Assembly: GCF_042680565.1 (NCBI RefSeq)
Contig: NZ_JBHUEJ010000008.1
Coordinates: forward strand, 91,830 to 155,829
Direction of reading: 5' to 3'
Source of the DNA: Ottowia flava
GTDB taxonomy: Bacteria; Pseudomonadota; Gammaproteobacteria; Burkholderiales; Burkholderiaceae_C
Length of the DNA: 64,000 nt
The notes under the pieces were generated by a model that had not been told where the DNA came from, did no database searches, and saw nothing but the letters and a program-made list of their open reading frames with translations. Made by a program: the position numbers and the translations under genes. This document shows, in pieces, positions 25,495 through 35,431 of this stretch (positions within the stretch are counted from its first letter, which is position 1; each line of letters opens with the position of its first letter).

Positions 25495-25583
25495 AATTGA
25501 CAGCGTGCGAACGACGGTTCGGGTTGCCGTGGACGGGTTGCTGCGCCCGCCTTTGGCCGCGCAGCCCCCGACTCCTCAACCCC

Positions 25584-27077
25584 TCAACTCCAGCCCATCG
25601 CCGACAAGTCGTTGACGAAGATCGGCATGTCTTTCCACAGACCGGTCACGTTCTTGTTGGCCACGGTGACCCACTGCGGCTGGTAAAGCCAGTCGAGCAC
25701 CGCGTCGTCGGCCAGCATCTTCTGCGCGTCGCCCAGCAGTTTGTTGCGCTCGGCGACGTTGGCGGTGGTCTTGATGCGCGCGTACAACTCGTTGAACTTG
25801 GGGTTGTTGTAGCCCCAGTAGTAGTCGGGCTTGGTGAAGTTGTCCAGGTCGAACGGCTCCACGTGGCTGATGATCGTCAGGTCGTAGTTGTGCGCGCCGC
25901 CGTAGGTGTTGGCCAGCCACTGCGCCCATTCGACGTTCTGCACTTTGGCCACGATGCCGACCTTGGCGAGCTGCGACACGATGACTTCGCCGCCCTGGCG
26001 TGCATAGGGCGGGGGCGGCAGCACCAGGCTCAGCTCCAGCGGCGTGGTGACGCCCGCTTCCTTGAGCAGTGCCTTGGCCTTCTCGGGGTTGTAGGGGTTG
26101 ATGCCGGTGGTGTCGATGTAGCCGGGCGCACCGGGCACATAGTGGCTGCCAATGGGCACGCCAAAGCCGTCGCCGGCCGCGGCAATCACGGCCTTGCGGT
26201 CGATGGCGGCGCTGATGGCGCGGCGCACGCGCACGTCGTTCAGGGGCTTCTTCGCGTTGTTGATGGCAAGCACCGTCTTGGCGCGCGAGCCGCTCACCAG
26301 CGTCTGAAGGCGCCGGTTGCGCTTGAATTGCGTCGCCCCGCGTGGCGTGACGCGCACGAAAGCGTCGACGTCGCCCGCCAGCACGGCCGCGACCTGCGCC
26401 GCCGGGTCGCTGATGAAGCGGAAGGTGGCGCGCTTGATCTTCAGACTGCCCGGCGCGCGGTAGCTGGGTGAGGCCTTCAGCACGATGGACGAGCCCTTGG
26501 CCCAGTTGTCGAGCACGTAGGGGCCGGTGCCGACAGGCTTGGTGGCGTTGGTGTCGGCGCTCTTGGGCTCGACCATCACCGCCGTCGCCTGGCCCAGGTA
26601 GAACAGGAAGTCCGGATCGGGCTCCTTGTTGACGATCACCACGGTGTGGTCGTCCACGGCGCGCACGCTCTCCATGGCGGCGAAGGTGCGCTTGTCCTTG
26701 TTGGTGCTTTTCTCGCCCGCCGCACGCTCGAAGCTGTACTTGACGGTCTGCGCATTGAACGGCTCACCGTTGCTGAACTTCACGCCTTTGCGCAGGTAGA
26801 AGGTCGTGGTGCGCAGGTCGGGCGATACCTCCCAGCGCTCGGCCAGCAGGGGTGTCACTTTGCCGTCCGACTGGATTTTGGTCAGCGTCTCCAGCACGTT
26901 GTACTGCACCACTTCAGCGATGGCCGACGCGGCGCCTGCCGTTGGGTCGAGGCCCGGCGGCTCCAGCGTCATGCCCAGCACGATGCTGTCCTTGCGCGAC
27001 TGGGCCAGCGCGGGCAGGTGCGCCAGCGCAGCAGCGGCGGGCACGGTCAGGGCGAAATCGCGGCGTTTCATCTCCAA
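25584..27077 (-). CDS. ABC transporter periplasmic solute-binding protein, peptide/nickel family (SBP_bac_5)
   Basis: The 497-residue protein starts MEMKRRDFALTVPAAAALAHLPALAQ, a cleavable signal peptide whose KRRDF hints at Tat export. The mature part has the family pattern TLEPPGLDPTAG, LTKIQSDGKVTPLLAERWEVSPDLRTTTFYLRKGVKFSNGEPFNA and KRATFRFISDPAAQVAAVLAGDVDAF. It should deliver oligopeptides or similar solutes to the permease encoded at 32625-36400. That transporter is now separated from it by an oppositely oriented 5.4-kb nuclease gene. Confidence 0.9.
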   Translation of the reverse strand: MEMKRRDFALTVPAAAALAHLPALAQSRKDSIVLGMTLEPPGLDPTAGAASAIAEVVQYNVLETLTKIQSDGKVTPLLAERWEVSPDLRTTTFYLRKGVKFSNGEPFNAQTVKYSFERAAGEKSTNKDKRTFAAMESVRAVDDHTVVIVNKEPDPDFLFYLGQATAVMVEPKSADTNATKPVGTGPYVLDNWAKGSSIVLKASPSYRAPGSLKIKRATFRFISDPAAQVAAVLAGDVDAFVRVTPRGATQFKRNRRLQTLVSGSRAKTVLAINNAKKPLNDVRVRRAISAAIDRKAVIAAAGDGFGVPIGSHYVPGAPGYIDTTGINPYNPEKAKALLKEAGVTTPLELSLVLPPPPYARQGGEVIVSQLAKVGIVAKVQNVEWAQWLANTYGGAHNYDLTIISHVEPFDLDNFTKPDYYWGYNNPKFNELYARIKTTANVAERNKLLGDAQKMLADDAVLDWLYQPQWVTVANKNVTGLWKDMPIFVNDLSAMGWS

Positions 27078-27194
27078 GTCTCTCCTCGTGTGACGGGCAA
27101 GTTGCGCGCATGGTAGCGCAGCGTTCGCGTGTCATTGCCGTTTCATCAAGGGCTGCGACAAACGACTGGTGGCGAGCCCTGAGGAGGGAGCGCG

Positions 27195-30100
27195 GTGTTT
27201 CGGTGTCATTCACACATGTCAAAAAGTCTTGTCGGGCTGGCGTGGCTGTTCGTCCTTGCCTGCTCCGGCGCTCATGCCGCGCCTATTGCCTTCAATGGTT
27301 CGTACGCCCAGCAGTTCGATACGCTGGCGACTTCCGGGAGCGCCAACACCTGGGTCAACGACGAGACCGTTCCCGGCTGGCATTTGTTCAAGCACGACAA
27401 GTCCTCGGTCGCGACGTACCGCGCTGACAGTGGCACAGCCAACAACGGCGCCTTCTACAGCTATGGCAGCAGCGGGGCGACGGAGCGTGCCTTGGGGGGC
27501 GTCGGGTCGGGCAGCTTCGAGGGCTACATCGCACTGGCGGCCATCAACACGACAGGCGCCACGATCAACGCACTGAATGTGCGGTTTGACGGCGAGCAGT
27601 GGCGCAACGGTGGCAATACCAGTGCGCACACAATGAAGCTGGAATACGGCATCGGAAGCACCTTTGCCGACGTCGCGACGTGGACCGCTGCAGGCGCAGC
27701 ATTTGATTGGTCTTCTCCGGTCAACACGGCGACGGCCGCGGCGGTGGATGGCAACGTGGCAGGCCGCGTGCCAGACGTTGGCGGCACGCTGAGCAGTCTG
27801 AGCTGGGCGCCCGGCGCCACGCTGTGGCTGCGCTGGGTCGAAACCAACGACGCGGGCAGTGACCATGGCCTGGCCATTGACAACCTTCGGTTGACGACGG
27901 GAGCTGGCGCCAACGTCTTCACGCCGCCCGCAGGCACGGCGTTCGGCAGTTCCGACGCATCCACTGCCATTGCATTGGATGCCGACTGGATGGTGGTGGG
28001 CGACGACGAGGCCAACGTGTTGCGCGTCTACCCGCGTGCCGGCGGCGCGGCGGTCAGAGAGTGGTCGTATGGCAGCCTCTTGGGCATCGGCTCTTCCGAA
28101 CTGGACCTGGAGGCCAGCACCCGCATTGGCAACCGCCTGTATTTCACGGGCTCCCACAGCAACAAGAAGGACGGTAGCGAGGCCAACAACCGTGAGCATC
28201 TGTTTGCTGTGGATGTCACAGGCACGGGCGCGGGCGCAACGTTCGCCTATGTCGCGCAGTACGGCGGACTGGAGCAGGCCCTGGTCAGTTGGGACGGCGG
28301 GAATGCCCATGGCAAAGGCGCAAACTACTTTGGACTGGCGGCCTCTTCGGGCAACGGCGTGGTGCCGGAGGCCAGCAACGGCTTTTCAATCGAAGGCATG
28401 GCGGCAACCGCCAGCGGGCACCTGTTGCTGGGCTTTCGCGCGCCGCAGGCCAGTGCAGCGCTGCGCACCAGGGCGCTGCTGGTGCCGCTGACCAACCCTG
28501 CTGCCGTGCTGACCGGGGCTGCTCCCATGTTTGGCGCGCCGATCGAGCTCGATCTGGGTGGACGGGGCGTTCGCTCCATAGAGCGAACGGACGACGGCAA
28601 GTTTCTGATCATTGCCGGGCCTGCGGGGTCGGCAACGGCCTCCGCCAGCAGCAGCAATTTCGCGCTGTATGTATGGGACGGCAGCAGCACAACCGCCCAG
28701 CGGCTGGACAACGCGCTGGATTCCCTGTTGGTTGCAACCGGCGGTAGTTTCGAGACCTTGGTCAGCCCTTCCAGCACGGCGGCGGGCACGCGCGTTCAGC
28801 TTCTGCAGGACAACGGCGATACCGTCTGGCCCGGCCGCACCAAGCCGTCCAAGGATCTCGCGCCCGGCGATCAGCAATTCACGGGCAACTGGATCACCTT
28901 GAGCAACCCCGTCGCGGTGGACACCACGCCCCCAGCGCTGCAGTCCAGCACGCCAGCCGCCGGCGCCATCGGCGTCGACCCTTCGACCAGCATCCAACTC
29001 GTGTTCAGCGAGCCGGTGCGCAACGGTGGTGGATCGTTCGAGCTGCGCGCTGGGGGCACCTTGATCTCCACGCTGCCAGCAGGCGACACGAGCTTGGCCA
29101 CGTTCAGCGGCAACACGTTGACATTGCGTCCGCCAGCGGGTCTCAGCCCCAACGCTGCGTACGTTCTGGCGGCCGTGGGCAATCCCGTCGTTGACCAGGC
29201 CGGAAACGCCTGGGTCAGCAGCAACCTCACCTTTACCACGGGTGCGCCTCCGCCCTTGACGCGCACCGTGCTGATAACAGAAGTCAACTCCAACGCCGCG
29301 GGTGGCGACTTCTTCGAGCTCTACAACTACGGCAGGACGCCGGTCAACCTGGCCAACTGGCGTTGGACCGACAACTCTGAAGCGTTTAGCGGCGGCAAAG
29401 TGTTTCCGCCCAACACCACGCTGGCACCGGGCAAAGCACTGGTGGTTGCGTCCGAGACCGATGCGGTTGCCTTCTGCGCGGCGTGGGGCTTGGCTTCCTG
29501 CGATGGCGTGATCCGCGTGTCCGGCAAAGGCCTGGGCAAGGGCGATGCCGTGCTGCTCTACGACCCGAACGGCCAACTCGTCACCGCGCTCAACTATGGT
29601 TCGACCTCGGTCTATGGCGCCAACCCATCGCAAAGCGGTGCTGAAGCCCCACCGGTGGCCGACTCTCATGCGGGTCCGGCGTTCGCCGCCGCGGGTACTT
29701 CCATCGGCAACGGGGTATCCGCCGTATGGGATGGCCAATCCACCCGTGCCCCACGCTACGTGCCAGCGGCAGTAGGGGTGGCAGGCGGCTTCGCACAGCC
29801 CGGCCAAGCCGCCAACATCGGCTCGCCTGGCACGCCGGGTGGCGCCCCGCCCACATCAGCCATCACCTTGATTTCTGCGATCCAGGGGACAGGTGAGGCG
29901 TCACCCAAGCTCGGCGCTTCGGTCACCGTGCGCGCGGTCGTCACGGCCTTCCGCCCAGGCTTGAGCGGCTTCTTCCTGCAGGAAGAAGCTGCCGACTCCG
30001 ATGGCAACGAGGAGACCTCCGAGGGCATCTTCGTGTTTTACGGGGGCACGAATCCGGGCGTGACAGACGCCACCGTTGGACAAGTGGTCGAGTTGAAGGC

Positions 30101-32567
30101 TGTGGTGGGTGAGTACCGCAACCAAACCCAGTTGACCAACGTGACGGGCTTCGAAGTCAAGGGCCCGGCCGCGTTGCCCAACCCTGTGGTGCTGACGCTG
30201 CCGGTGGCCGATATGGCGGTTCTAGAGCGTTACGAGGGTATGCGGGTCGAGATGCGTCCGGCCAGCGGTCAACTGGTCGTGACCGACACCCAAACGCTGG
30301 GCCGATACGGTACCGTGACACTCAGCGTCGGCCAGCCGCAGGTGCAGTTCACCGAAGCGAATGCCCCCAGTACCAGCGGTTTTGAGGCCTTTGTTAAGGC
30401 TACCCAGCGTGGCCAGATCATCCTGGACGATGGCCTCAGTGTGCAGAATCCGCCCATCGTGTATGGCCGCAATGGCCAGCCGCTGTCGGCTGCCAACACG
30501 CTGCGCGCGGGCGATTCCGTGGCCAGCGTAGTGGGGGTGCTGGACCAGTTTGTTGACTCAGCCGCCGCTGCGCACGAAACCAGCTACCGCGTGCAGCCGA
30601 CCGTTGCACCCAGCTTCAGCGGGCCGGAGCGACCGACCGCAGCGGACTTCAAGGCGGCCATGGGTGCGGCGGGCCTGAAGATCGCGTCGGCCAACGTGCT
30701 CAACTACTTCAATGTGACGGGCGCTACCACTGGCTCCTCGCAAGTCAAGTTCAATACTCCTTTGGGCAACTCGCAGGGCATTCGTGGCGCCAACAACGCG
30801 CAGGAACTGGAGCGTCAACGCGCCAAGATCGTCGCCAACCTGATTGGGCTGGACGCTGACGTCTATGGCTTGATGGAAGTGCAGAACAACGGCTTTGGCG
30901 CTGCCAGCGCGCTGAAAGACTTGACCGACGCCCTGAATGCCAGCTCAGACAAGCCGGCTGGCGCGCGCTACGACTACGTCAAGGCCCCGTTCAAGGAAGG
31001 CGCGGCGCAGGTGGCGGGCGCCGGGTCGGACGCCATCACCGTGGCCTTGGTCTACAGGAGCGACCGGGTCGAACCTGCAGGCATGGCCGCTGTGGCCAGC
31101 CCGGCAACGTACCCGGCTTTTGACGGAACAGTGGGCGGCAGTCGCGTGCCGATTGCACAGACTTTTGCCGTGCCGATGGGCGCCGGAGCGACCGATCAGG
31201 TCACCGTCGTGGTGAACCACTTCAAGTCCAAGGGCAGCGTGCTGGCGGGTGCTGGCAACGACGACCAGGGCGACGGCCAAGGTGCCAACAATGCTGCGCG
31301 TGTCATGGCGGCCAATCAGCTCAAGAGCTGGCTCGACACCAATCCCACTGGCGCCACCAGCAGCAATATCGTGCTCGTCGGCGACTTCAACGCCTATGGC
31401 AAGGAGCAGCCGATCACGACGCTGGAGGGCTACGGCTTCATCAAGGTCAGCCACGGCGATTCATACTCGTTCGACGGTCTGTGGGGCTCGCTGGACCACA
31501 TCTTCGTCAGCGCCGGCTTGCAGCCGCGCGTCGGCAATGTGGTCAAGTGGGCCATCAACGCGCAGGAGCCGGTCGCGCTGGACTACAACACCGAATTCAA
31601 CAAGCCCGCGAGCTTCTACGCGCCGACGCCCTACCGATCCAGCGACCACAACCCGATCGTGCTGGGGTTGTCGATGGGCAATTTGCCGCCTGCCATCACC
31701 GGCGTTCCGACCACGCCGCGCACCGTGGTCGCGGGTGAGGCGTTCGGCCTGGACGGATTGACCGTCTCAGACCCTGAAGCTGGGGTCTTGACGCTGACGA
31801 TCACCGCCAGCAACGCCCGCCTGCTGGGCCTGACCGACGCGGATACCTCCCAACCAGGTCTGCAACTGCAGGGCACGCCAACGCAGATCAACGCGCTGCT
31901 GGCGCAGGCGGCAGTCATCGCCGATGCCGCTGGCGCGGCCCTCACGTTCACGTTGACCGATGGCGCCAATGCGCCCGTCGTGGCGCAAATGGCGTTCAAC
32001 GTGACGCCACCGACCACGGTCGACCCGGCCAACCAGTTCAACCTGGGCACGTCAGGGCAACAGCCGGTGACGGGCACGGTTACCGGTGGTGGCGCGACCT
32101 GCCGCGTGGTGCCGTCGCCGCAGGTGCTGACGCCAGCCGCCGCAGGTGCGCAGGGCCTTCCTCGCCCCGACGTCAGTCTGCCTTACGGGATGTTCTCGCT
32201 GCGCACGCAGAATTGCGACCAGGGTGCGATGGTGACCGTCAAGCTCAGCTTCCCAGGCGCGCTGCCGGCGGGTGCCGAGTACTGGAAATGGGGCAAGAGC
32301 GCCGACAACACCAGCGCACACTGGTACCCACTGCCGGCCAGCATTCAGGGCAACATGGTCACCTTTGCCCTGCGCGACGGTGGCCTGGGCGACGACGACC
32401 TGCGTGTAGACGGCAACATCGTCGACCCTGGCGCGCTGGTGGTGGCCGCGGACGTCGGCCCCACGCCTGTGCCAACGCTGGGACAGTGGGCGCTGCTGCT
32501 GCTGGCCGTTTTCCTGACGGGACTTGCGCGCGGCGGCCTGGCGGGCGATGCCCGCCGCCGCGGCTGA
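27195..32567 (+). CDS. Giant secreted multidomain nuclease, ExeM/NucH family, with IPTL-type sorting tail
   Basis: The 1790-residue protein has a signal peptide ending near AHAAP, an N-terminal beta-rich region, a DUF3616-like domain (about 250-520, YFTGSHSNKKDG), a bacterial Ig-like domain (about 573-680, VDTTPPALQSSTPAAG), a lamin-tail domain (about 692-800, ITEVNSNAAGGDFFELYN), an OB-like segment (about 890-1000), an endonuclease/exonuclease/phosphatase domain (about 1160-1493, with GLMEVQNN, VVNHFKSKGS, VGDFNAYG, SLDHIF and SSDHNP), a cadherin-like segment, a choice-of-anchor U-like domain and a C-terminal VPTLGQWALLLLAVFL helix plus Arg cluster (IPTL-CTERM type). It probably digests extracellular DNA from the cell surface. 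GTG at 27195 has a strong Shine-Dalgarno (GGAGGGAG); ATG at 27216 is the alternative. Confidence 0.88.
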   Translation: MFRCHSHMSKSLVGLAWLFVLACSGAHAAPIAFNGSYAQQFDTLATSGSANTWVNDETVPGWHLFKHDKSSVATYRADSGTANNGAFYSYGSSGATERALGGVGSGSFEGYIALAAINTTGATINALNVRFDGEQWRNGGNTSAHTMKLEYGIGSTFADVATWTAAGAAFDWSSPVNTATAAAVDGNVAGRVPDVGGTLSSLSWAPGATLWLRWVETNDAGSDHGLAIDNLRLTTGAGANVFTPPAGTAFGSSDASTAIALDADWMVVGDDEANVLRVYPRAGGAAVREWSYGSLLGIGSSELDLEASTRIGNRLYFTGSHSNKKDGSEANNREHLFAVDVTGTGAGATFAYVAQYGGLEQALVSWDGGNAHGKGANYFGLAASSGNGVVPEASNGFSIEGMAATASGHLLLGFRAPQASAALRTRALLVPLTNPAAVLTGAAPMFGAPIELDLGGRGVRSIERTDDGKFLIIAGPAGSATASASSSNFALYVWDGSSTTAQRLDNALDSLLVATGGSFETLVSPSSTAAGTRVQLLQDNGDTVWPGRTKPSKDLAPGDQQFTGNWITLSNPVAVDTTPPALQSSTPAAGAIGVDPSTSIQLVFSEPVRNGGGSFELRAGGTLISTLPAGDTSLATFSGNTLTLRPPAGLSPNAAYVLAAVGNPVVDQAGNAWVSSNLTFTTGAPPPLTRTVLITEVNSNAAGGDFFELYNYGRTPVNLANWRWTDNSEAFSGGKVFPPNTTLAPGKALVVASETDAVAFCAAWGLASCDGVIRVSGKGLGKGDAVLLYDPNGQLVTALNYGSTSVYGANPSQSGAEAPPVADSHAGPAFAAAGTSIGNGVSAVWDGQSTRAPRYVPAAVGVAGGFAQPGQAANIGSPGTPGGAPPTSAITLISAIQGTGEASPKLGASVTVRAVVTAFRPGLSGFFLQEEAADSDGNEETSEGIFVFYGGTNPGVTDATVGQVVELKAVVGEYRNQTQLTNVTGFEVKGPAALPNPVVLTLPVADMAVLERYEGMRVEMRPASGQLVVTDTQTLGRYGTVTLSVGQPQVQFTEANAPSTSGFEAFVKATQRGQIILDDGLSVQNPPIVYGRNGQPLSAANTLRAGDSVASVVGVLDQFVDSAAAAHETSYRVQPTVAPSFSGPERPTAADFKAAMGAAGLKIASANVLNYFNVTGATTGSSQVKFNTPLGNSQGIRGANNAQELERQRAKIVANLIGLDADVYGLMEVQNNGFGAASALKDLTDALNASSDKPAGARYDYVKAPFKEGAAQVAGAGSDAITVALVYRSDRVEPAGMAAVASPATYPAFDGTVGGSRVPIAQTFAVPMGAGATDQVTVVVNHFKSKGSVLAGAGNDDQGDGQGANNAARVMAANQLKSWLDTNPTGATSSNIVLVGDFNAYGKEQPITTLEGYGFIKVSHGDSYSFDGLWGSLDHIFVSAGLQPRVGNVVKWAINAQEPVALDYNTEFNKPASFYAPTPYRSSDHNPIVLGLSMGNLPPAITGVPTTPRTVVAGEAFGLDGLTVSDPEAGVLTLTITASNARLLGLTDADTSQPGLQLQGTPTQINALLAQAAVIADAAGAALTFTLTDGANAPVVAQMAFNVTPPTTVDPANQFNLGTSGQQPVTGTVTGGGATCRVVPSPQVLTPAAAGAQGLPRPDVSLPYGMFSLRTQNCDQGAMVTVKLSFPGALPAGAEYWKWGKSADNTSAHWYPLPASIQGNMVTFALRDGGLGDDDLRVDGNIVDPGALVVAADVGPTPVPTLGQWALLLLAVFLTGLARGGLAGDARRRG

Positions 32568-32624
32568 CACCGTAGGTGCGAAGGCCTGGTGCTGCGGCGG
32601 CGCAGGCGCCGGCCTTCGGTTCCG

Positions 32625-33428
32625 TCAGATCTCAGGTACGGAAGCCAGCAGCGTGCGCGTGTAGTCGTGCTGCGGCGCCTGCAGCACCTGGCGCACCGGC
32701 CCGTGTTCGACGATCAGGCCACCTTTCATCACCGCGACGTCGGTGCACAGGTGGCTGACCACAGCCAGATCGTGGCTGATGAAGAGGAAGGTCACGCCCT
32801 GCTGGTCGCGCAGGTCCGCCATCAGGTTCAGCACCTGGGCCTGCACCGACACGTCCAGCGCGCTCACGGCTTCATCAGCGACGATGAGCCTGGGCCGCGT
32901 GATGAGCGCCCGCGCAATGGCGATGCGCTGGCGCTGGCCGCCGGAAAATTCGTGGGGGTACTTGTCCAGCGCGTCGGTGCGCAGGCCGACGGCGGTGAGC
33001 GCTTCGGCCGCGCGGTTGCGCTGCTGGGTGCGGCTGGCGCGCTCCAGCGCCGCTGCGGGCTCAGCCACCGTGCGCCAGATGGCGCGGCGCGGGTCGAGTG
33101 AGCCGTAGGGGTCCTGGAACACCATCTGGAAGTCGCGCCGCGCCGCGCGCAAAGCCTGGGGCGACAAGGTGTTCAGGTTCTTGCCTCCAAACAGCACCTC
33201 GCCAGAGCTTGGTGCTTCCAGCGCCATCGCCAGCCGCGCCAGTGTGCTCTTGCCCGAGCCGGATTCACCCACGATGCCCATGCTGCGCCCGGCCGTGACT
33301 TGCAGCGATACGCCGCGCAGCGCCTGCACAGCGCCCGCCGGTTGGAACAGCGATTCGCGTGGCAGCGGGTAGTTGCGCGTCACATCGCGCAATTCGAGCA
33401 GAAACGGGCTTTGGCCTTTGTCCATCAT
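32625..33428 (-). CDS. Dipeptide/oligopeptide ABC transporter ATP-binding protein (DppF/OppF type)
   Basis: The 267-residue ATPase has Walker A GESGSGKS, Q-loop MVFQDPYGSLDPR, signature FSGGQRQRIAIARAL, Walker B RLIVADEAVSALD and H-loop FISHDLAVV. PYGSLDPR is typical of the OppF branch. Its ATG overlaps the stop of the upstream partner ATPase by 4 nt. It is last of a four-gene minus-strand operon (permease, permease, ATPase, ATPase). Confidence 0.93.
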   Translation of the reverse strand: MMDKGQSPFLLELRDVTRNYPLPRESLFQPAGAVQALRGVSLQVTAGRSMGIVGESGSGKSTLARLAMALEAPSSGEVLFGGKNLNTLSPQALRAARRDFQMVFQDPYGSLDPRRAIWRTVAEPAAALERASRTQQRNRAAEALTAVGLRTDALDKYPHEFSGGQRQRIAIARALITRPRLIVADEAVSALDVSVQAQVLNLMADLRDQQGVTFLFISHDLAVVSHLCTDVAVMKGGLIVEHGPVRQVLQAPQHDYTRTLLASVPEI

Positions 33429-34435
33429 GCGCGAGCAGCTACGGTTTCAGGAGCATGCAAGACCACGTCGGCTCTGCTGCACCGGAAGCTGTGATCACCT
33501 TCCAGGGGCACCACCGGAGGCTCATCGGTGGCGCAGGCGTCTTCGGTGAAGGCGCAGCGACCGGCAAACGGGCAGCCGGGCGGCAGGGCGAACAAGTCGG
33601 GCACGGTGCCGGGAATGGTCGGCAGGCGTTCGCTGCGATGTGCCACCAGGCGCTGCGCCAGGCTGGGCCGCGCCGCCAGCAGGCCGCGCGTATACGGGTG
33701 GGCGGGGTGCGCAAACACGGCATCGGCCGACCCGCGTTCGACCACGCTGCCGCCGTACATCACCAGCATGCGGCGCACGTTCTGCGCGATCAGGCCCAGG
33801 TCGTGCGATATCAGGATCAACGCCATTCCGCGTTCGGCCACCAGCTCGGCGATCAGTTTCAGGATCTGCTTTTGCACGGTGACGTCCAGCGCCGTGGTCG
33901 GCTCGTCGGCGATCAGCACGTCGGGCGCGCAGGCCAGCGCCAAGGCGATCATGATGCGCTGGCGCTGGCCGCCGGAAAACTGGTGTGGGTAGCTGTCGAA
34001 GCGGCGCGCTGGGTCGGGGATGCCGACGCGCGTAAGCAGCGCCAGGGCACGCGCGCGCGCCTCGGCCATAGGCAGGCGCTGGTGCAGGCGCAGCGGCTCC
34101 ATGACCTGATGGCCGATGCGGTGCACCGGGTTCAGCGCCGTCATGGGCTCCTGAAAAATCATGGCGATGCGCGCGCCGCGGATGGCGCGCCAGTCGCGGT
34201 CGCGCAGGCCGATCAGCTCCTGCCCGTTCAGCGTCAGGCTGCCGCTAACGGTGGCGTTGTCGGGCGCCAGGCCCATCAGCGCGAGCGCCGTCATCGACTT
34301 GCCGCAGCCGGATTCGCCGATCACGCCGAGCGTGTCGCCGCGCTCCAGCGTGAAGCTCATGTCACGCACCGCAGGCGCCGTGCCGCGGTGGGTATGCAGG
34401 TCGACGCGCAGGCCGCGCGCTTCAAGCAAGGGCAT
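33425..34435 (-). CDS. Dipeptide/oligopeptide ABC transporter ATP-binding protein (DppD/OppD type)
   Basis: The 336-residue ATPase has Walker A GESGCGKS, Q-loop MIFQEPMTALNPV, signature FSGGQRQRIMIALAL, Walker B VLIADEPTTALD, H-loop LISHDLG and the C-terminal OppD/DppD extension with HPYTRGLLAARP and CPFAGRCAFTEDACA cysteines. The start at 34435 (MPLLEARGLRV) is chosen because the longer open frame overlaps the upstream permease gene. Confidence 0.93.
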   Translation of the reverse strand: MPLLEARGLRVDLHTHRGTAPAVRDMSFTLERGDTLGVIGESGCGKSMTALALMGLAPDNATVSGSLTLNGQELIGLRDRDWRAIRGARIAMIFQEPMTALNPVHRIGHQVMEPLRLHQRLPMAEARARALALLTRVGIPDPARRFDSYPHQFSGGQRQRIMIALALACAPDVLIADEPTTALDVTVQKQILKLIAELVAERGMALILISHDLGLIAQNVRRMLVMYGGSVVERGSADAVFAHPAHPYTRGLLAARPSLAQRLVAHRSERLPTIPGTVPDLFALPPGCPFAGRCAFTEDACATDEPPVVPLEGDHSFRCSRADVVLHAPETVAARA

Positions 34436-34440
34436 GGCGC

Positions 34441-35316
34441 TCAGCTCCGTCGGTTCAGGCGCGGGTCGAGCACGTCGCGCAGCCCGTCGCCCAGCAGGTT
34501 GAGGCCCAGCACCGACAAGGCGATGGCCACGCCCGGCCAGACGGCGAGCAGGGGTGCGTCGAACATCAGCGTTTGCGCTTCGGCCAGCATGCGGCCCCAG
34601 CTGGGCTGCGGCGGCTGCGTGCCCAGGCCCAGGTAGGACAGGGCGGCTTCGGCCAGGATGGCGACCGCAAAGCGGATGGTGGCCTGCACGATGAGCACGG
34701 CCAGGATGTTGGGCAGCACATGTTCGAAGGTGATTGCCCACTTGCCCTTGCCGCAGGCGCGCGCGGCCAGCACGTAGTCGCGGCTCCACACCGCGTTGGC
34801 GGCGGCGCGCGTGATGCGCGCAAACGTGGGGATGTTGTAGATGCCAATGGCGATGATGGCGTTGACGATGCCCGGGCCGTACACGGCGGTGAGCATGATG
34901 GCCGACAGGATGGCCGGGAAGGCAAAGCCGAAGTCGGACACGCGCATGATGGCTTCTTCCACCCAGCCGCGCTGCGCTGCCGCCAGCAGGCCGAGCGCAG
35001 TGCCGATCACCAGGCCGATGCCCACGGCGATGACGCCGACCAGAATCGACGCGCGCGCGCCCACCAGCAGCAGGGACACCACATCGCGTCCGTAGGCGTC
35101 GGTGCCCAGCCAGTGCTGCGCCGACGGCGGCAGCAGCTTGTCGTCCATGGCGACGTCGAAGACGGAGTAGGGCGTCCAGACGTACGACAGCGCGGCCATG
35201 GCCAGGAGCAACAAGGTCAGCACGCCGCCGATGACAAAGCCCGGGTGGCGGCGCGCGCGCTGCCAGAAATCCGGCGCGGCGCGGGTCGTGGGGGAGGGTA
35301 GCGTGGCGCTGCTCAT
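34441..35316 (-). CDS. ABC transporter permease, DppC type
   Basis: The 291-residue inner-membrane protein has the OppC N-terminal segment, six hydrophobic helices and the BPD_transp_1 EAA loop (VLAARACGKGKWAITFEHVLPNILAVLIV). The sequence PPSAQHWLGTDAYGRDVVSLLLVGAR is diagnostic for DppC/OppC. It lies 5 nt upstream of the DppD-type ATPase gene. Confidence 0.93.
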   Translation of the reverse strand: MSSATLPSPTTRAAPDFWQRARRHPGFVIGGVLTLLLLAMAALSYVWTPYSVFDVAMDDKLLPPSAQHWLGTDAYGRDVVSLLLVGARASILVGVIAVGIGLVIGTALGLLAAAQRGWVEEAIMRVSDFGFAFPAILSAIMLTAVYGPGIVNAIIAIGIYNIPTFARITRAAANAVWSRDYVLAARACGKGKWAITFEHVLPNILAVLIVQATIRFAVAILAEAALSYLGLGTQPPQPSWGRMLAEAQTLMFDAPLLAVWPGVAIALSVLGLNLLGDGLRDVLDPRLNRRS

Positions 35317-35356
35317 GCGGGAGCCGTGCGGTGGATTGAGGCGACAGATTTCAAGA

Positions 35357-35410
35357 GAAATAAGCCTCTGGCCCCAGAACCATCTGCGCGGATAGCTATC
35401 AATAGTGTAG
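35357..35410 (+). repeat. 54-nt interspersed repeat, copy 7
   Basis: AAATAA, 22 nt, GCGC, GGATAGCTATCAA and TAGT. It sits between the two permease genes of the ABC operon, so it is transcribed within the operon mRNA on the opposite orientation. Confidence 0.85.
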
Positions 35411-35431
35411 TCATTGAGTGGTACCGCATGC

